Assembly (NCBI GenBank): GCA_012934845.2
Contig: WNNJ02003730.1
Span: 33,259-97,258, forward strand
Direction of reading: 5' to 3'
DNA from: Pomphorhynchus laevis
Taxonomy: Eukaryota; Acanthocephala; Palaeacanthocephala; Echinorhynchida; Pomphorhynchidae
DNA: 64,000 bases
Shown here: piece after piece, positions 44,961 through 55,060 of the stretch
Layout: each line of letters starts with the position of its first letter
Position numbering within the stretch: position 1 is the first letter of the stretch
Program-made: the position numbers and the translations under genes
The notes under the pieces: generated by a model
Told to the model about the DNA's origin: nothing
Databases searched by the model: none
Seen by the model: the letters and a program-made list of their open reading frames with translations, nothing else

Positions 44961-47225
44961 ATGTACCCATTAGGATTGAATGACGTGGTACAAGGAATTG
45001 GCAAAAGTAGTATAATACATAATAAACAACTATATTATAATAATCCGGTTAAACGCAAACCAAGAAGTCATGGTGATAAAAGGAATAGGAAAAATAGAGT
45101 TAAAAATATTAAAAAAGATATGTATATAAATGAACAATTAGAAATATTAAAACAACTTTTAAGTGATAATAAGCTAAAAGATCTTTATGTAAATATAAGA
45201 AGTTTTTCTAAAGATATCATATGTTCAATAAATCAAAAATTAATTAACGACTATGATAGGCTAAGTTGTATAATAGACAGTTATTGTAATACAAAATACT
45301 ATAATCGTACAATAAATGTAAATAATAACAATAAAAAATATACATTAACCATAAACTTCATTAATAAATGTATAGATAACATAAATATAGTCGGACTTTT
45401 AAATAATTCTAAAAGTAAAGAAATAATAGGGTCAGATTTAAGTAAATATATTCCTAAAATAAGGTATAAACTCCTACCACCATTAGGACGAAAAATTTGT
45501 AATTATAATAAAGAATTAAAATCAATATGTAACGATAATATTAGAAACATAATGGAAACAGAATGCAATTGTAAAAGTCTTTGTTTTGATAAAATAAATG
45601 AACATATATGTACCCATAATCTAGAATTAATTGAAAATTGTGAATTAAGAAAGCTGCTATCGAAAGGGTATAAATATAGATTAAATAACAACGACAAAAA
45701 TAAAATATACAGTTCGTTATATAATAACTTAAATGATTACTTTAGTAAGCTGATTAATAGTGAAAGCTCGAATATATCTAAGATAAAAATTTGGAAAGAT
45801 TATATATTTGATAAAATTAAAAATAAAATGAAAATAACAAACAATTATAAAAGGAAAGATAAAATTAATAAAGATATGTATAAAGAACTTACTAAATTAA
45901 AGGATAACTATATAATAACAACTATTGATAAAGCTAGTAATAACTTTGTCTTCATATGCAAAAAGCTTTATTATGATATACTAATGAAAGAGGTTAATTC
46001 TAATGATTTAAATGTAAATCCAGCATATGAACGTAGTGAGTTGAGTTTAGAATCAATTATTACAAGTCACTGTTCTATAATGGATAAAAAGGGTATAAAG
46101 GTTGAATTAGATAATAAAACTATACCTATATTATATTGGAATCCAAAATTACATAAAAATCCAATAAAACCTAGGTTCATATGTAGTGCGTTTAAATGTA
46201 CATTAAAACCACTTTCTGTTTATATGAATAAAATACTTAAAGTAATTAAAGCACATTTTAAAAAATATTGCAAGGTAATCGAAATTAATACTGGTATAAA
46301 ACACTATTTCAGTATTAATTCTACAAAAGAATTTTTAGAACAGACAAAAGGAATAAATTTTCAAAATATAAATACATACGATTTTAGTACGCTTTATACA
46401 AATCTAGATTTAGTAGATATTAAAGAAGCGTTAGTAAAATTAATTAATCTTATATTCGGAAAAAGATATACATATATATGTTATAATAATTATAACGCCT
46501 ATCTAACAAAAATTAAACCATCAAATAAATATAAATATATGGATAAAATTGAATTAATAGAATCCTTAAATATTTTGATAAATCAAAATTATTTAAAAGT
46601 AGGGACATCTATATTTAGACAAGTAAAAGGTGTTCCAATGGGTGGTAATAGTAGCCCAATTATAGCTGACTTGTTTTTAAGCTTTATAGAATATGAATTT
46701 GTTCATAACTGTGTAAAAACTAAATCTAAACAATATAAATATATGAAATATATGTTTCGATACATTGATGATATATGTGTATTTAATTCTAATAATTTTT
46801 ATTCAATTAGTGAGCACATTTATCCAGAAAGCCTTATTCTTAACAAAACCAATATTAATGATAAAGAAGGTGTATATCTAGATATGAACATTAAATTAAC
46901 ATTAACTAAAACTACTATTAATTTATATCGTAAAGATGACATATTTAAATTTACAAGAAACATATTTTTGCATGAGCATTCATGCATACCATATAATATA
47001 AAATATAATACATTAAATAATGAAATTTTAAGAATTGCAACAATATGTAATGATATTGGCTTTCTTAAAAATCATTTAAATAATTTAATAGATACATATT
47101 TTAAACTAGGTTACTATAAAAATAACATCAAGCAGAAAATAGTAAAATATATAAATCAACACAATAATATAAAGAATAAATTTAAACTCTTAAGTGGCAA
47201 ATTTTTATGGATGAATAATAAATAA
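44961..47225 (+). CDS. Naiad-type PLE reverse transcriptase
   Basis: 754 codons from the first Met after the interruption; the frame itself is open from 44844. It begins with the end of the nuclease (YPLGLNDVVQGIGKS). RT landmarks are PILYWNPKLHKNPIKPRF (about residues 389-406), TYDFSTLYTNLD (about 472-483, catalytic Asp present), RQVKGVPMGGNSSPIIADLF (motif B), MFRYIDDICVF (about 597-607, both Asp present) and VYLDMNIKL. All RT catalytic residues are intact. The C-terminal FKFTRNIFLHEHSCIPYNIK is the PLE thumb region. Codon use is extremely A/T-rich, far more so than the family C LINE. Confidence 0.92.
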   Translation: MYPLGLNDVVQGIGKSSIIHNKQLYYNNPVKRKPRSHGDKRNRKNRVKNIKKDMYINEQLEILKQLLSDNKLKDLYVNIRSFSKDIICSINQKLINDYDRLSCIIDSYCNTKYYNRTINVNNNNKKYTLTINFINKCIDNINIVGLLNNSKSKEIIGSDLSKYIPKIRYKLLPPLGRKICNYNKELKSICNDNIRNIMETECNCKSLCFDKINEHICTHNLELIENCELRKLLSKGYKYRLNNNDKNKIYSSLYNNLNDYFSKLINSESSNISKIKIWKDYIFDKIKNKMKITNNYKRKDKINKDMYKELTKLKDNYIITTIDKASNNFVFICKKLYYDILMKEVNSNDLNVNPAYERSELSLESIITSHCSIMDKKGIKVELDNKTIPILYWNPKLHKNPIKPRFICSAFKCTLKPLSVYMNKILKVIKAHFKKYCKVIEINTGIKHYFSINSTKEFLEQTKGINFQNINTYDFSTLYTNLDLVDIKEALVKLINLIFGKRYTYICYNNYNAYLTKIKPSNKYKYMDKIELIESLNILINQNYLKVGTSIFRQVKGVPMGGNSSPIIADLFLSFIEYEFVHNCVKTKSKQYKYMKYMFRYIDDICVFNSNNFYSISEHIYPESLILNKTNINDKEGVYLDMNIKLTLTKTTINLYRKDDIFKFTRNIFLHEHSCIPYNIKYNTLNNEILRIATICNDIGFLKNHLNNLIDTYFKLGYYKNNIKQKIVKYINQHNNIKNKFKLLSGKFLWMNNK

Positions 47226-47254
47226 TATACTTTGCATTAGAATAAGATACTAGA

Positions 47255-47420
47255 TAGTTATTTCAGAGGAAATACATCATTAGCATGTATTTGGCCCCGC
47301 TGCTATGTTGGGTAGAGGAGTTAGGGGCCGAAACCTGATAGCATAGCAGTTCCTCCTGATGACCTCTAATTCTTATTCTGATACAACGTCTGTTATTTAT
47401 TAGTCAATTCATAAAAATGA
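47255..47420 (+). ncRNA. conserved structured 3' UTR block of the Naiad-type PLE
   Basis: The block has an 8-bp hairpin AAAUACAU/AUGUAUUU (loop CAUUAGC), then GGCCCC...GGGGCC, CUGCUAUG...CAUAGCAG, and an enclosing pair CAGAGGAA/UUCCUCCUG. Further 3' is the hairpin GUCAAUU/AAUUGAC-like, here mutated. Copies at 41580 and 41050 keep the first hairpin with paired changes (ACAU:AUGU against ACGU:ACGU). Role unknown; recognition by the element's RT is a guess. Confidence 0.6.
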
Positions 47421-47734
47421 CGTTTATTTTAAATTTTATTTTTTATTTTTATTTTTTAACTTGATTAAAATTATAGAAAATCTAAAAACAATTATTAATT
47501 TTATTATTTAATTATTAAATTTTGATTTAGCATTATTATGTTTTGTTTATTTTATAATTATATAACAATACGTAGACTCAGTTAGCTGATTTAATTAATA
47601 AATTTGATTATAAATTTTTAATTTGTCTAAGCGAACGAAATCCTCTTCGTTAACAAAATTTACTTAATGCCATCATATTTCTTATTTGTTTTTTTATACA
47701 AAATATTGATTATAATTACATACAAGGCGTTATC

Positions 47735-47858
47735 CTTTATTACATTCAAATGCTGACTCCGTACCCACCTCCTCGATACATGATTTAGATTTTTGTTGTT
47801 GTGGTCATGTAAACGTGCACCGGGACGCATTTGCCACGTGAAAATAATTTTTTTACAC
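47735..47858 (+). mobile_element. LINE family C 3'-end fragment
   Basis: Matches 34290-34415: 'ttgttgtggtcatgtaaacg', 'acgcatttgccacgt', then a T run. A very short 5'-truncated copy. Confidence 0.8.
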
Positions 47859-47985
47859 AAGTTCTTATGATGTTCAATTTCATTTAATAACGCACTACCA
47901 ATGCGATACTGGAACGGTGGGGAGTATTCCTAATTCTCATCAAAACACATTTATCAACGTTTAACACGAGTCCAGTGGATTCACA

Positions 47986-48645
47986 TTATTCAGTTAAATA
48001 GTCCAGGTCGTCCTGTAGTGGCTGAGAATCGGTAGGAGTACGAGCAACAATCCAAATTTTTAAATTATCAGCATATGCTAAAGCATGGTTTTTTAAATGC
48101 AGGTGCAGGTCATTAAGAAATACGACCAAAAGAAGTGGGTTAATAACATATTCATGAGGTACACCGGAAAGCACGCTAGAGCTCTTAGACAGAACATCAC
48201 AAACTCTTACTTGGAATGATCGCAAAGATAAGAAATTCTTAATCCACTGAATGGTTTGAAAATGGAAACCATAGTGAGCTAGCAAAGAAACGATACCGTC
48301 ATGAGAGGCATGGTCAAAGGCTTTAGAAAAGTACACAAGGACAGCGTCGATTACATTGCCAGAACTCAAAGCGTCCGTCCATCTTTCACTAGCTGTTATT
48401 AAATCGGTTAAACAAGAACGTCCCGGCATTAATCCGTGTTGCGAGTCCGAGAGAATACTGTTTTTCTTAAGATGAAGTCTAATCTGCTTTGAAACTAGTT
48501 TTCGAGAATTTTGGTAAGCACGCAAGGCTAATAGGGCTAAAGTCTGACGAACTAACATGTTGATACTTTTTGGGTATCGAGACTGCAATGGCACGCTTCC
48601 ATATGCCAGGAATCCAGGAATGTTTGAGGATGTGTCCAAAAACAT
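47986..48645 (-). CDS. LINE family D reverse transcriptase fragment
   Basis: 219 codons. Read SILSDSQHGLMPGRSCLTDL, VIDAVLVYFSKAFDHASHDG (motif A; the usual LDFSKAFD is YFSKAFD, so the catalytic Asp is lost), SSSVLSGVPHEYVINPLLL (motif B region, altered) and HALAYADNLKIW (YADD changed to YADN). An inactive relic. Confidence 0.85.
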   Translation of the reverse strand: MFLDTSSNIPGFLAYGSVPLQSRYPKSINMLVRQTLALLALRAYQNSRKLVSKQIRLHLKKNSILSDSQHGLMPGRSCLTDLITASERWTDALSSGNVIDAVLVYFSKAFDHASHDGIVSLLAHYGFHFQTIQWIKNFLSLRSFQVRVCDVLSKSSSVLSGVPHEYVINPLLLVVFLNDLHLHLKNHALAYADNLKIWIVARTPTDSQPLQDDLDYLTE

Positions 48646-48929
48646 AAGTTAGATGCTGACAAAGAAAACAAGATAAAGCACGAACCAGAAAAGCTGAAAT
48701 GTCATCAGGGCCCGAAGAGCCAAATTACCTCAACGCCAACAATTCACTGTAAATATAATCTATATCAATCTCTATCTCGCAGTCGTAGATAGGAACAAGA
48801 AATCTTGCCAGTCAAACTGATTAAAGTCTACCGTAGAATTACATGGAACTGCGAAGATCATTTCAAAATGATCAGCAATCTGAGGTTTCTTTGTCAGAAC
48901 TCCATCCGACGAGTGAATGTAGTTAATTC

Positions 48930-49148
48930 CTACGGTCTTTCTAATACTACGGTCTCCGATCCTTACTCGTCGCCGCCTCACTCGCCTGGAATCAACTCCC
49001 TCTCGACGTCCGCCGCGCCCCCTCCTTTATCACATTCAAACACCTCCTCCGTTCACACCTTCTCGACACCTGATTCATAGTCTTGTTTTGTTGTGGTCAT
49101 GTAAGCGTGCGCTGGCACGCATTTGCCACGTTAAAATGAATCCTTTTT
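48930..49148 (+). mobile_element. LINE family C 3'-end insertion within family D
   Basis: Close match to 34200-34405 ('cgccgcctcactcgcctgga', 'gcacgcatttgccacgttaa'), ending in a T run. It is flanked by the same 7 bases, TTAATTC, at 48923-48929 and 49149-49155, a plausible target-site duplication. Confidence 0.85.
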
Positions 49149-51048
49149 TTAATTCTTGTCTGAACGCTTCAGGAACTACGAACGTAGAACCAGCATCTCT
49201 TCAAATTATGAGAAATATATTCCGAGAAGTGTACTCAATACAAAGAGATGAATATGTTATCGACCTACGCCATAATATGTAAACTTTCAGGACTGACAGG
49301 ACCTGATAGTCGAACAAGGAGGGCGCGAGATACCTGATTTAGATCGCTGCAATGGAGCGAAAACATTAGACGTTCGCAATAGGCGGGCCGATAAATGTTT
49401 ATAACTTTCTGGAACACAAGAGGTATGTGTTGATTTTGGTAGAAAATGCTATTTGAAGTGGCTTAATGTAAACTTTAGCTCAATTTCTTTTCCTGGTCTG
49501 AGTGAAGAGTAAAGGCAGATCGTTGTATCTACGACTGCGAGATAGAGATTGATATAGATTATATTTACAGTGAATTGTTGGCGTTAAGGTAATTTGGCTC
49601 TTCGAGCCCTGATGTCAAGGTACAGATAATTGAAGTAAACAGTGATCACTGTTACCTACTTGTTGGATGATAGCATATGTTGGAAATATCACCAATAACT
49701 CTTGTGAAACTAAGTCAAGAATAGACAGAGAGCCGATGTACGTAGGATGACAAACATATTGGGCCAAAATCAAATCAAAGAGAAGGAAACTATCGAGTTT
49801 TTTTTCAAGTCGAAGGCATGACAGCAAACTCTGACGTTCCCAATCAATGTTGTGAAGGTTAAACTTACGGACCAGTAAAAATCGAGTAGAGGAGCATAGT
49901 CGACATAGATATGGCCTCAGCAAGTTCAAATCCAAGAAGGCTTAAGGGGAACGATACAATATGCAGACAAATTTTGACCCTACCTCGAACAATGAAGAAC
50001 GAAAGGCCTTTAAAAGAAGAGCTAATGGAATCTGAAAAAATAAGTATGCCAGACACACCGATGCAATTGTGAATTTACGAAGCTACACCATCTCCTCGTT
50101 TACCAGATTGACGATCCGAACGTAGCAAATAATAGTTGGAAATACGAACAACGTCGTCGGATATATTGGGATGCAACCAAGAATCACAAATGCAGAAGAC
50201 AACCTACTCATTTTTCAAGACAGCATATTGTAGCTCAGTATATTGGGTCACAAGACTGTGGACAAGTAATTAAAATATATGTTGCTATCATATGAAATCT
50301 GAAAGATAGAATGAATATCACTAAAGTTAGCAAGATCACCTGAGTGAAGCTCATCTGGGCAACAATCTGTCTTCGTAACAAAAGTTGCCACAGAACTGTC
50401 GGGCGCCACCGTACAACTCGAAAATTTCTTACACATAAATTAGATACGCGATTGCTCAGTCTTTTGTGCAATTCTATAAAGACATCCTTTCTCCTTACCC
50501 GTTCCTCGGGGGATAAATCTTAGAATATATGGAAAGAACATCCGAGTAACTGAGACCTATGATTGAGCAGAAAGTTGACATTTTCCCTGAAACTGAGAAT
50601 AAATTTCAACAACCTAGGTTTCTCATGCATTATTTTACCCAAACGAAAAACTTTCTTAACAACAAGGCTTTGACAAGCAGAGAGGTTTTCACTGTCAATT
50701 ATTTTGAACATAATTATAAGGGGAATCTTAACGTCACCATCTAACCTAGCCTGATCATCACCACTACCCAACTCCTTAACTCCAGATACAATAATTTCAT
50801 ATCTTATATCTGAGAAGGATTGTTTTCTACTTAATGTGTTGCCTTAAGCATAACTCGCTTGATAGTTGTCGACACTTTCCAATGTGGGATCATTGATGTT
50901 ACAGTCTATTGACACAGAGGTTAATTGGCTATTGATATTAGACATGGGTTGATGTGCTGATAGGAGATGAGCTTTCTTCATGAGATCCTTCACGCTATCA
51001 TTATGTGCAATCATACTGTCACCACAAGAAGGAGAGATTCGCGTAACG

Positions 51049-51750
51049 TTATTGTCCAAGTGAGTCAGGATGTGTTCGTTCATTTTCCAAATGACGAACA
51101 GTATAAGATTTTGAAAGCCCTCTTTTCCAGATACGAACAGGAGTGATTCCTGTAACTAACGTTGTAGTATTGCCCACAACTTGTGGACATCGATGTGCAT
51201 CTGAACCAATAACTGCGTTCGAATCATTGGCGATCTCGACTGATTTTGTTATTGTTTGTACTTCCTTATTATGAACATTTTTGGACAATGTTGTCATGAC
51301 ATGATGATTTCTTATTGTATTTGCAAGTACTTGTAGTTCATCTACCTCCCTTCGTAGGATGTCAATGACGTTTGTGGCACCTATCCCGCATAAGAAACGT
51401 CCATTTAAGGCGCTTGGGACTCCAACCGGCACTGATAAAATCGACCAGTTCAAGCAATTGTCATTGTCGCAGCCAACTTGTACCTCCTTGTACTTCGGGT
51501 CATATTTCTGGCAATGTCTCGATTTTTTACCCATTTTCATATTTAACTGTATATGGTTGTCGTCGATGATTACCGTTGTGTGTTTAAGCTTGTAAGTATT
51601 TATATTCAAGACAATTCGTCGATGGTTGTAGTCAATGTTATTGTCAATGTTATTGTCAATGTTATTGTCGATGTCATATGTTACCTGCCGCTGTAACAAG
51701 TTATTATTGAGTACAAGACAAAGCCGCAAATGGCTGTTCAGTCTGTTCAC
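51049..51750 (-). CDS. LINE family D ORF1-like protein
   Basis: 233 codons. The segment MGKKSRHC...VQVGCDNDNCLNW, then VPSALNGRFLCG, spaces its Cys residues like a damaged PHD-type finger, as in ORF1 proteins of CR1-like elements. DILRREVDELQVLANTI may be a short coiled coil. The upstream IDNN repeats come from a 5' tandem repeat and are probably not translated. The shared pattern with 30490-30610 supports a LINE ORF1 rather than a host gene. Confidence 0.5.
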   Translation of the reverse strand: MNRLNSHLRLCLVLNNNLLQRQVTYDIDNNIDNNIDNNIDYNHRRIVLNINTYKLKHTTVIIDDNHIQLNMKMGKKSRHCQKYDPKYKEVQVGCDNDNCLNWSILSVPVGVPSALNGRFLCGIGATNVIDILRREVDELQVLANTIRNHHVMTTLSKNVHNKEVQTITKSVEIANDSNAVIGSDAHRCPQVVGNTTTLVTGITPVRIWKRGLSKSYTVRHLENERTHPDSLGQ

Positions 51751-51789
51751 TATTGATATTAAAATAAAAATAAAAAATGAAATGTAAAA

Positions 51790-53180
51790 TGTAATCAGCC
51801 GAATGGGTAGTTTAACACTGATTGATAGCTCGAGCTGTCATGAATTCACTTCCTCACTTGAATTTAAAACGTGAATAGCTGGAGGCACAAGCAATTTCCT
51901 CAGGTAGTGCATTCTAAATGTTGATTACACGTTAGGGGTGTCTCATTATTCGAGGATTGTTACCAAGGGGAAATTTATAGAGTGTCAGGCGATGTCTACG
52001 ACAATTTGTAGTTCTAAACTTTATAATATTTGTGGAATATCCTTCAAAGGATTTGACAACTGCCCATATTGCCAAGAGATGAAGATACAGTAGTCTTTGT
52101 ATCATTGAAGATAAACCTAACAAGGATAACTTGTCCTCTTAGGAATACAAATTATAAAAGCAAATTCGAGACCCGCGACGAAGCACTGATTCAAGATCGG
52201 CAATTTCTTTTTAGGCACATGAGAAAACAGCTTGAATGCAACACTCAAGACGTGTACGAACCACAGAATAATAAAATAGTTTGAAGACAGAAGGATTCAT
52301 TCTCAAGAAGCAATTTTAGATGTAATACAAGGCTCTAAATGCTTTACTGCGAGCAAAGTCAGTATTCAAACGTGTTTTTAGTGTCTTGTGTATTATTACA
52401 CCCAAATCCTTTTGTTCCGACACAATAGTAAGTATTTTCCCCCAATGTGGTAACTATGATCGATCCCAAATGTGTCTAATCTCATACATACGCATTTACT
52501 TATATTTAACTTCATCTGCGTTGCTTCACTCCATTCATAAATGCGGTCAACGTCGTTCTGCAACAGTTTAGCATCCAGTTTGCTATCTCTAGTGTACCAT
52601 AGTTTTACATCATCGGCAAAGGCTAAAAATGGGTTTTAGATATGTAATAATAAGTCATTTAGAAATGTGATAAAAATAAGAGGACCGAATACAGTATCCC
52701 GAGGGACTCCACAATTTACATATAGTGTAGTGGAAATGTGGCTCCCTACTCTAACTCTGTAGTAACGTCGACTAAGGAATCCCCGAACCCAATTGCGGAT
52801 TGTACAAGGAACACTATAGTGAGATAACAAATTAATTAGACATGAGTGCGAAACTCGATTGAATACATTTGAAAAATCTAAAAAGATAACGTCGACGTAT
52901 TTACCTGAGCTAGTCGCCTCAGTCCACAATTCACAGGCTGATAACAGGTTAGTAAGACACTAACGCTTGGAACGAAAACCGTGCTGTGAATTTGTAATAA
53001 TCCTGTGCTCATCCAAATGATGCAAAATTCTACGGGCAAACAATATCTCCAGAACTTTACATATGGAACTTGTGAGGCTTATAGTTCTATAGTCCGAGCA
53101 AGATGACGGTATCGATTTTTTGGAACTTGGGACAATAATTGCAGACTTTCACGAATTAGGAACCCAGGAGTTGGAAATAC
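51790..53180 (-). mobile_element. second LINE of family D type, RT portion
   Basis: Minus strand. VDVIFLDFSNVFNRVSHSCL (motif A, about 52890), VNCGVPRDTVFGPLIFITFL (about 52720), FADDVKLW-like sequence near 52610, then LNISKCVCMRLDTFGID..H and KDLGVII (about 52500-52400), and a tail to PRIMRHP (about 51935). It ends just before ORF1 of the next element, so two D-type LINEs lie in tandem. Several stops. Confidence 0.75.
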
Positions 53181-54239
53181 TGTATTAGAAGAGTTTGACA
53201 AGAAATGAAGTTATTTATTCTTCCAGATAGTTAAGTTGAATAAAAAATATTAAGGACAACAAGAGACATTAAAGCATGGCAATCAAAAACGGTTTGGTCT
53301 CCAAACCATACGATGCAAGACATACTTGCATCGTATATCTTTGGTGGTCGTCGATGGTTGTCAAATTACTAATTGTGTATAATATTGCATATATTATCTC
53401 TGTTTTTTAAGATATCATAATTGTAAGTTCGTAAATATGATCTAAACATTTTTAATATCAGCTCAGTACGTGCCACCCTCAAATTAAAATATTTTTATAC
53501 AAAAGAAAAAATCATTTTTCTTAATGCAATTGCTATAGTGTATGGTTTTTTAATCTTAAGCTTGCAAAATCCATGATTTTCAATAATATTGTAATTTTAA
53601 ATATACATATTTATTTGACTTTAATATTAAGAAAATTTGGCTAAACTTTAGAATCGAACCCAGGGACTAGAATATATTTGATAAAATAATAATATAATTG
53701 ACTGCGAACCATCCCTGAGAATATAAGAGACTGAATTTATTATTTTAATATTATTTTGTGTATTAAATCTGTTAAATGTTTTTCTTGCATGTATAATTGT
53801 AATAAGTTATTTGTTATTCTAAATAGTTGTGTGTTTAAGTTCCTTTAATTTTTTGTTCTCGATTATTTTTTTGTTTTATATATAGTTTTGATTTATTTTT
53901 TAAACAGTTATGAACAAATTCATATTCTATAAAGCTTAAAAATAATCAGTTATAATTGGGCTACTATTATCTCCTATTGGAACATAATTATTTGTCTAAA
54001 TATAGATGTCCTACTTTTAAATAATTTTGATTTATCAAAATATTTAAGGATTCTAATAATTCAATTTTATCCATATTTATATTTACTTGATGGTTTAATT
54101 TTTGTTAGATAAATATTATAGATATTGTAACATATATATCTAAGAGTTATATGTATATCTAAGGGTTGTATATCTAATATTTAAGGCTTCTGTAAAGGAG
54201 GCATTTATTGACATTTGTGATCATTTTTTCGTCAAAATT
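53181..54239. other. no gene seen
   Basis: AT-rich. 53290-53350 has 'atacgatgcaagacatacttgcatcgtat', a perfect inverted repeat, next to 'ggtcgtcgatggttgtc', a word resembling the LINE 5' minisatellite. Otherwise no signal. Confidence 0.5.
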
Positions 54240-55060
54240 TAACCTTTCCAGGCTTTCATAGTGGTACATTAGCAGTTACCCAGTGAAATTAGCTGATCAT
54301 AATGTATCAGTTTTACGAGGAAAACATTTATCAGATCTATGTAGCTGCATCACTTTACTTCGCTGCTGCATTTGATCGCGTTTATATTTCCTTTGATATT
54401 TTCGACAATCAATTATCTAGGGTTCCAGAGAGTTCTTAACAGTATTGAAATACCAAATGTTTCTAGGTATGCTTCTAGGTGTGCATCAAGGCTTCACTCT
54501 TTCTCTAATCTTGCATTTAGCCGTATCATATTATCCATATTAACCGTTATTTTGCTGTCAACAATTTGTGCTATACGGTGATGATATCATATGCGTTTCT
54601 ACGACGTAAGTGTAACGATGTTTTCTTTAAAATCAATCAATTTCTTTTTAGATTAAAAGACAAGATTTCCCGATTTTGGTGAATTCATATCTTTATGTAT
54701 TATCTTCACATATCAAGTAAGATAGTGCATTTCATAATTATAGTGAATTAACATGCTGAGTTTGACCTAAATAGATTTAAGGATGTTTTGGAGATGACAA
54801 GATAGGTTCTGAAGCGAGTCCAATGCATATTGTTAAGAGTAGTAATTCAAACCTCTTGTGTATTTGGGATATTTCGAGTCTAGACAGTTAGTTTTTAGAG
54901 AACAGACCCCTGAACAAAGATTAAGGTTTATAAATCTCCTTATGCCAATACTAACTATCATGTTACACGGCAATGGGTAATTTAAATGTGTGAGGGATCA
55001 TGAACTGTCTAGTTTTTGTTTTTCAGCTAAAGACATCCCACTTTGAATGAAAATAAAGAA
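54240..55060 (+). mobile_element. LINE family B fragment (RT core and tail)
   Basis: In mixed frames the plus strand gives LYFAAAFDRVYISF (about 54350, motif A region), GVHQGFTLSLIL (about 54480, motif B), LYGDDIICVS (about 54580, YADD region) and RFINLLMPILTIML (about 54940, tail). Strongly decayed. Confidence 0.65.

Larger units (their letters stand above)
44480..47600 (+). mobile_element. Naiad/Hydra-type Penelope-like element, nearly complete
   Basis: A PLE with permuted order: Cys-rich segment and GIY-YIG nuclease first, then reverse transcriptase, then a 3' UTR of about 370 bp with a conserved foldable block. This arrangement is that of the Hydra/Naiad clade of PLEs described in invertebrates. 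The coding region is one frame of about 904 codons with a single in-frame TGA in the nuclease. The exact 5' boundary is unclear because no terminal repeat is seen upstream of 44500. At least thirteen shorter 3' copies of the family are in this window. Confidence 0.88.
47960..51760 (-). mobile_element. LINE family D, CR1-like, decayed but with all parts
   Basis: Minus strand, high to low. ORF1 at 51750-51049 starts with IDNN repeats and MGKKSRHCQKYDPKYKEVQV. The endonuclease at about 50060-49615 has FNLHNIDWER and GNSDHCLLQL. An RT follows at 48645-47986. It is broken by stops and frame changes, by an insertion of a family C end at 48930-49148, and by an inverted duplication around 48702-49616. 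The group is inferred from GDFN/SDH and SCLT.L motifs. Confidence 0.75.

Noticed and set aside
47265-47360. Naiad 3' block as an HDV-like ribozyme
   Set aside because: Interlocked helices 1-2-1'-2' resemble the HDV order, but there is no clear P3 hairpin or catalytic joining strand. Left as an unnamed structure.
22980-47375. Naiad 3' block as a hammerhead ribozyme
   Set aside because: It has CUGAUGA and GAAA words, but stems I-III cannot be placed in any circular order, and GAAA lies before CUGAUA without a stem II. Only the canonical PLE (22980-23025) has a proper core.
51601-51680. IDNN repeat as a functional low-complexity domain
   Set aside because: It is the translation of a tandem repeat in a LINE 5' region, upstream of the likely MGKKSR start.
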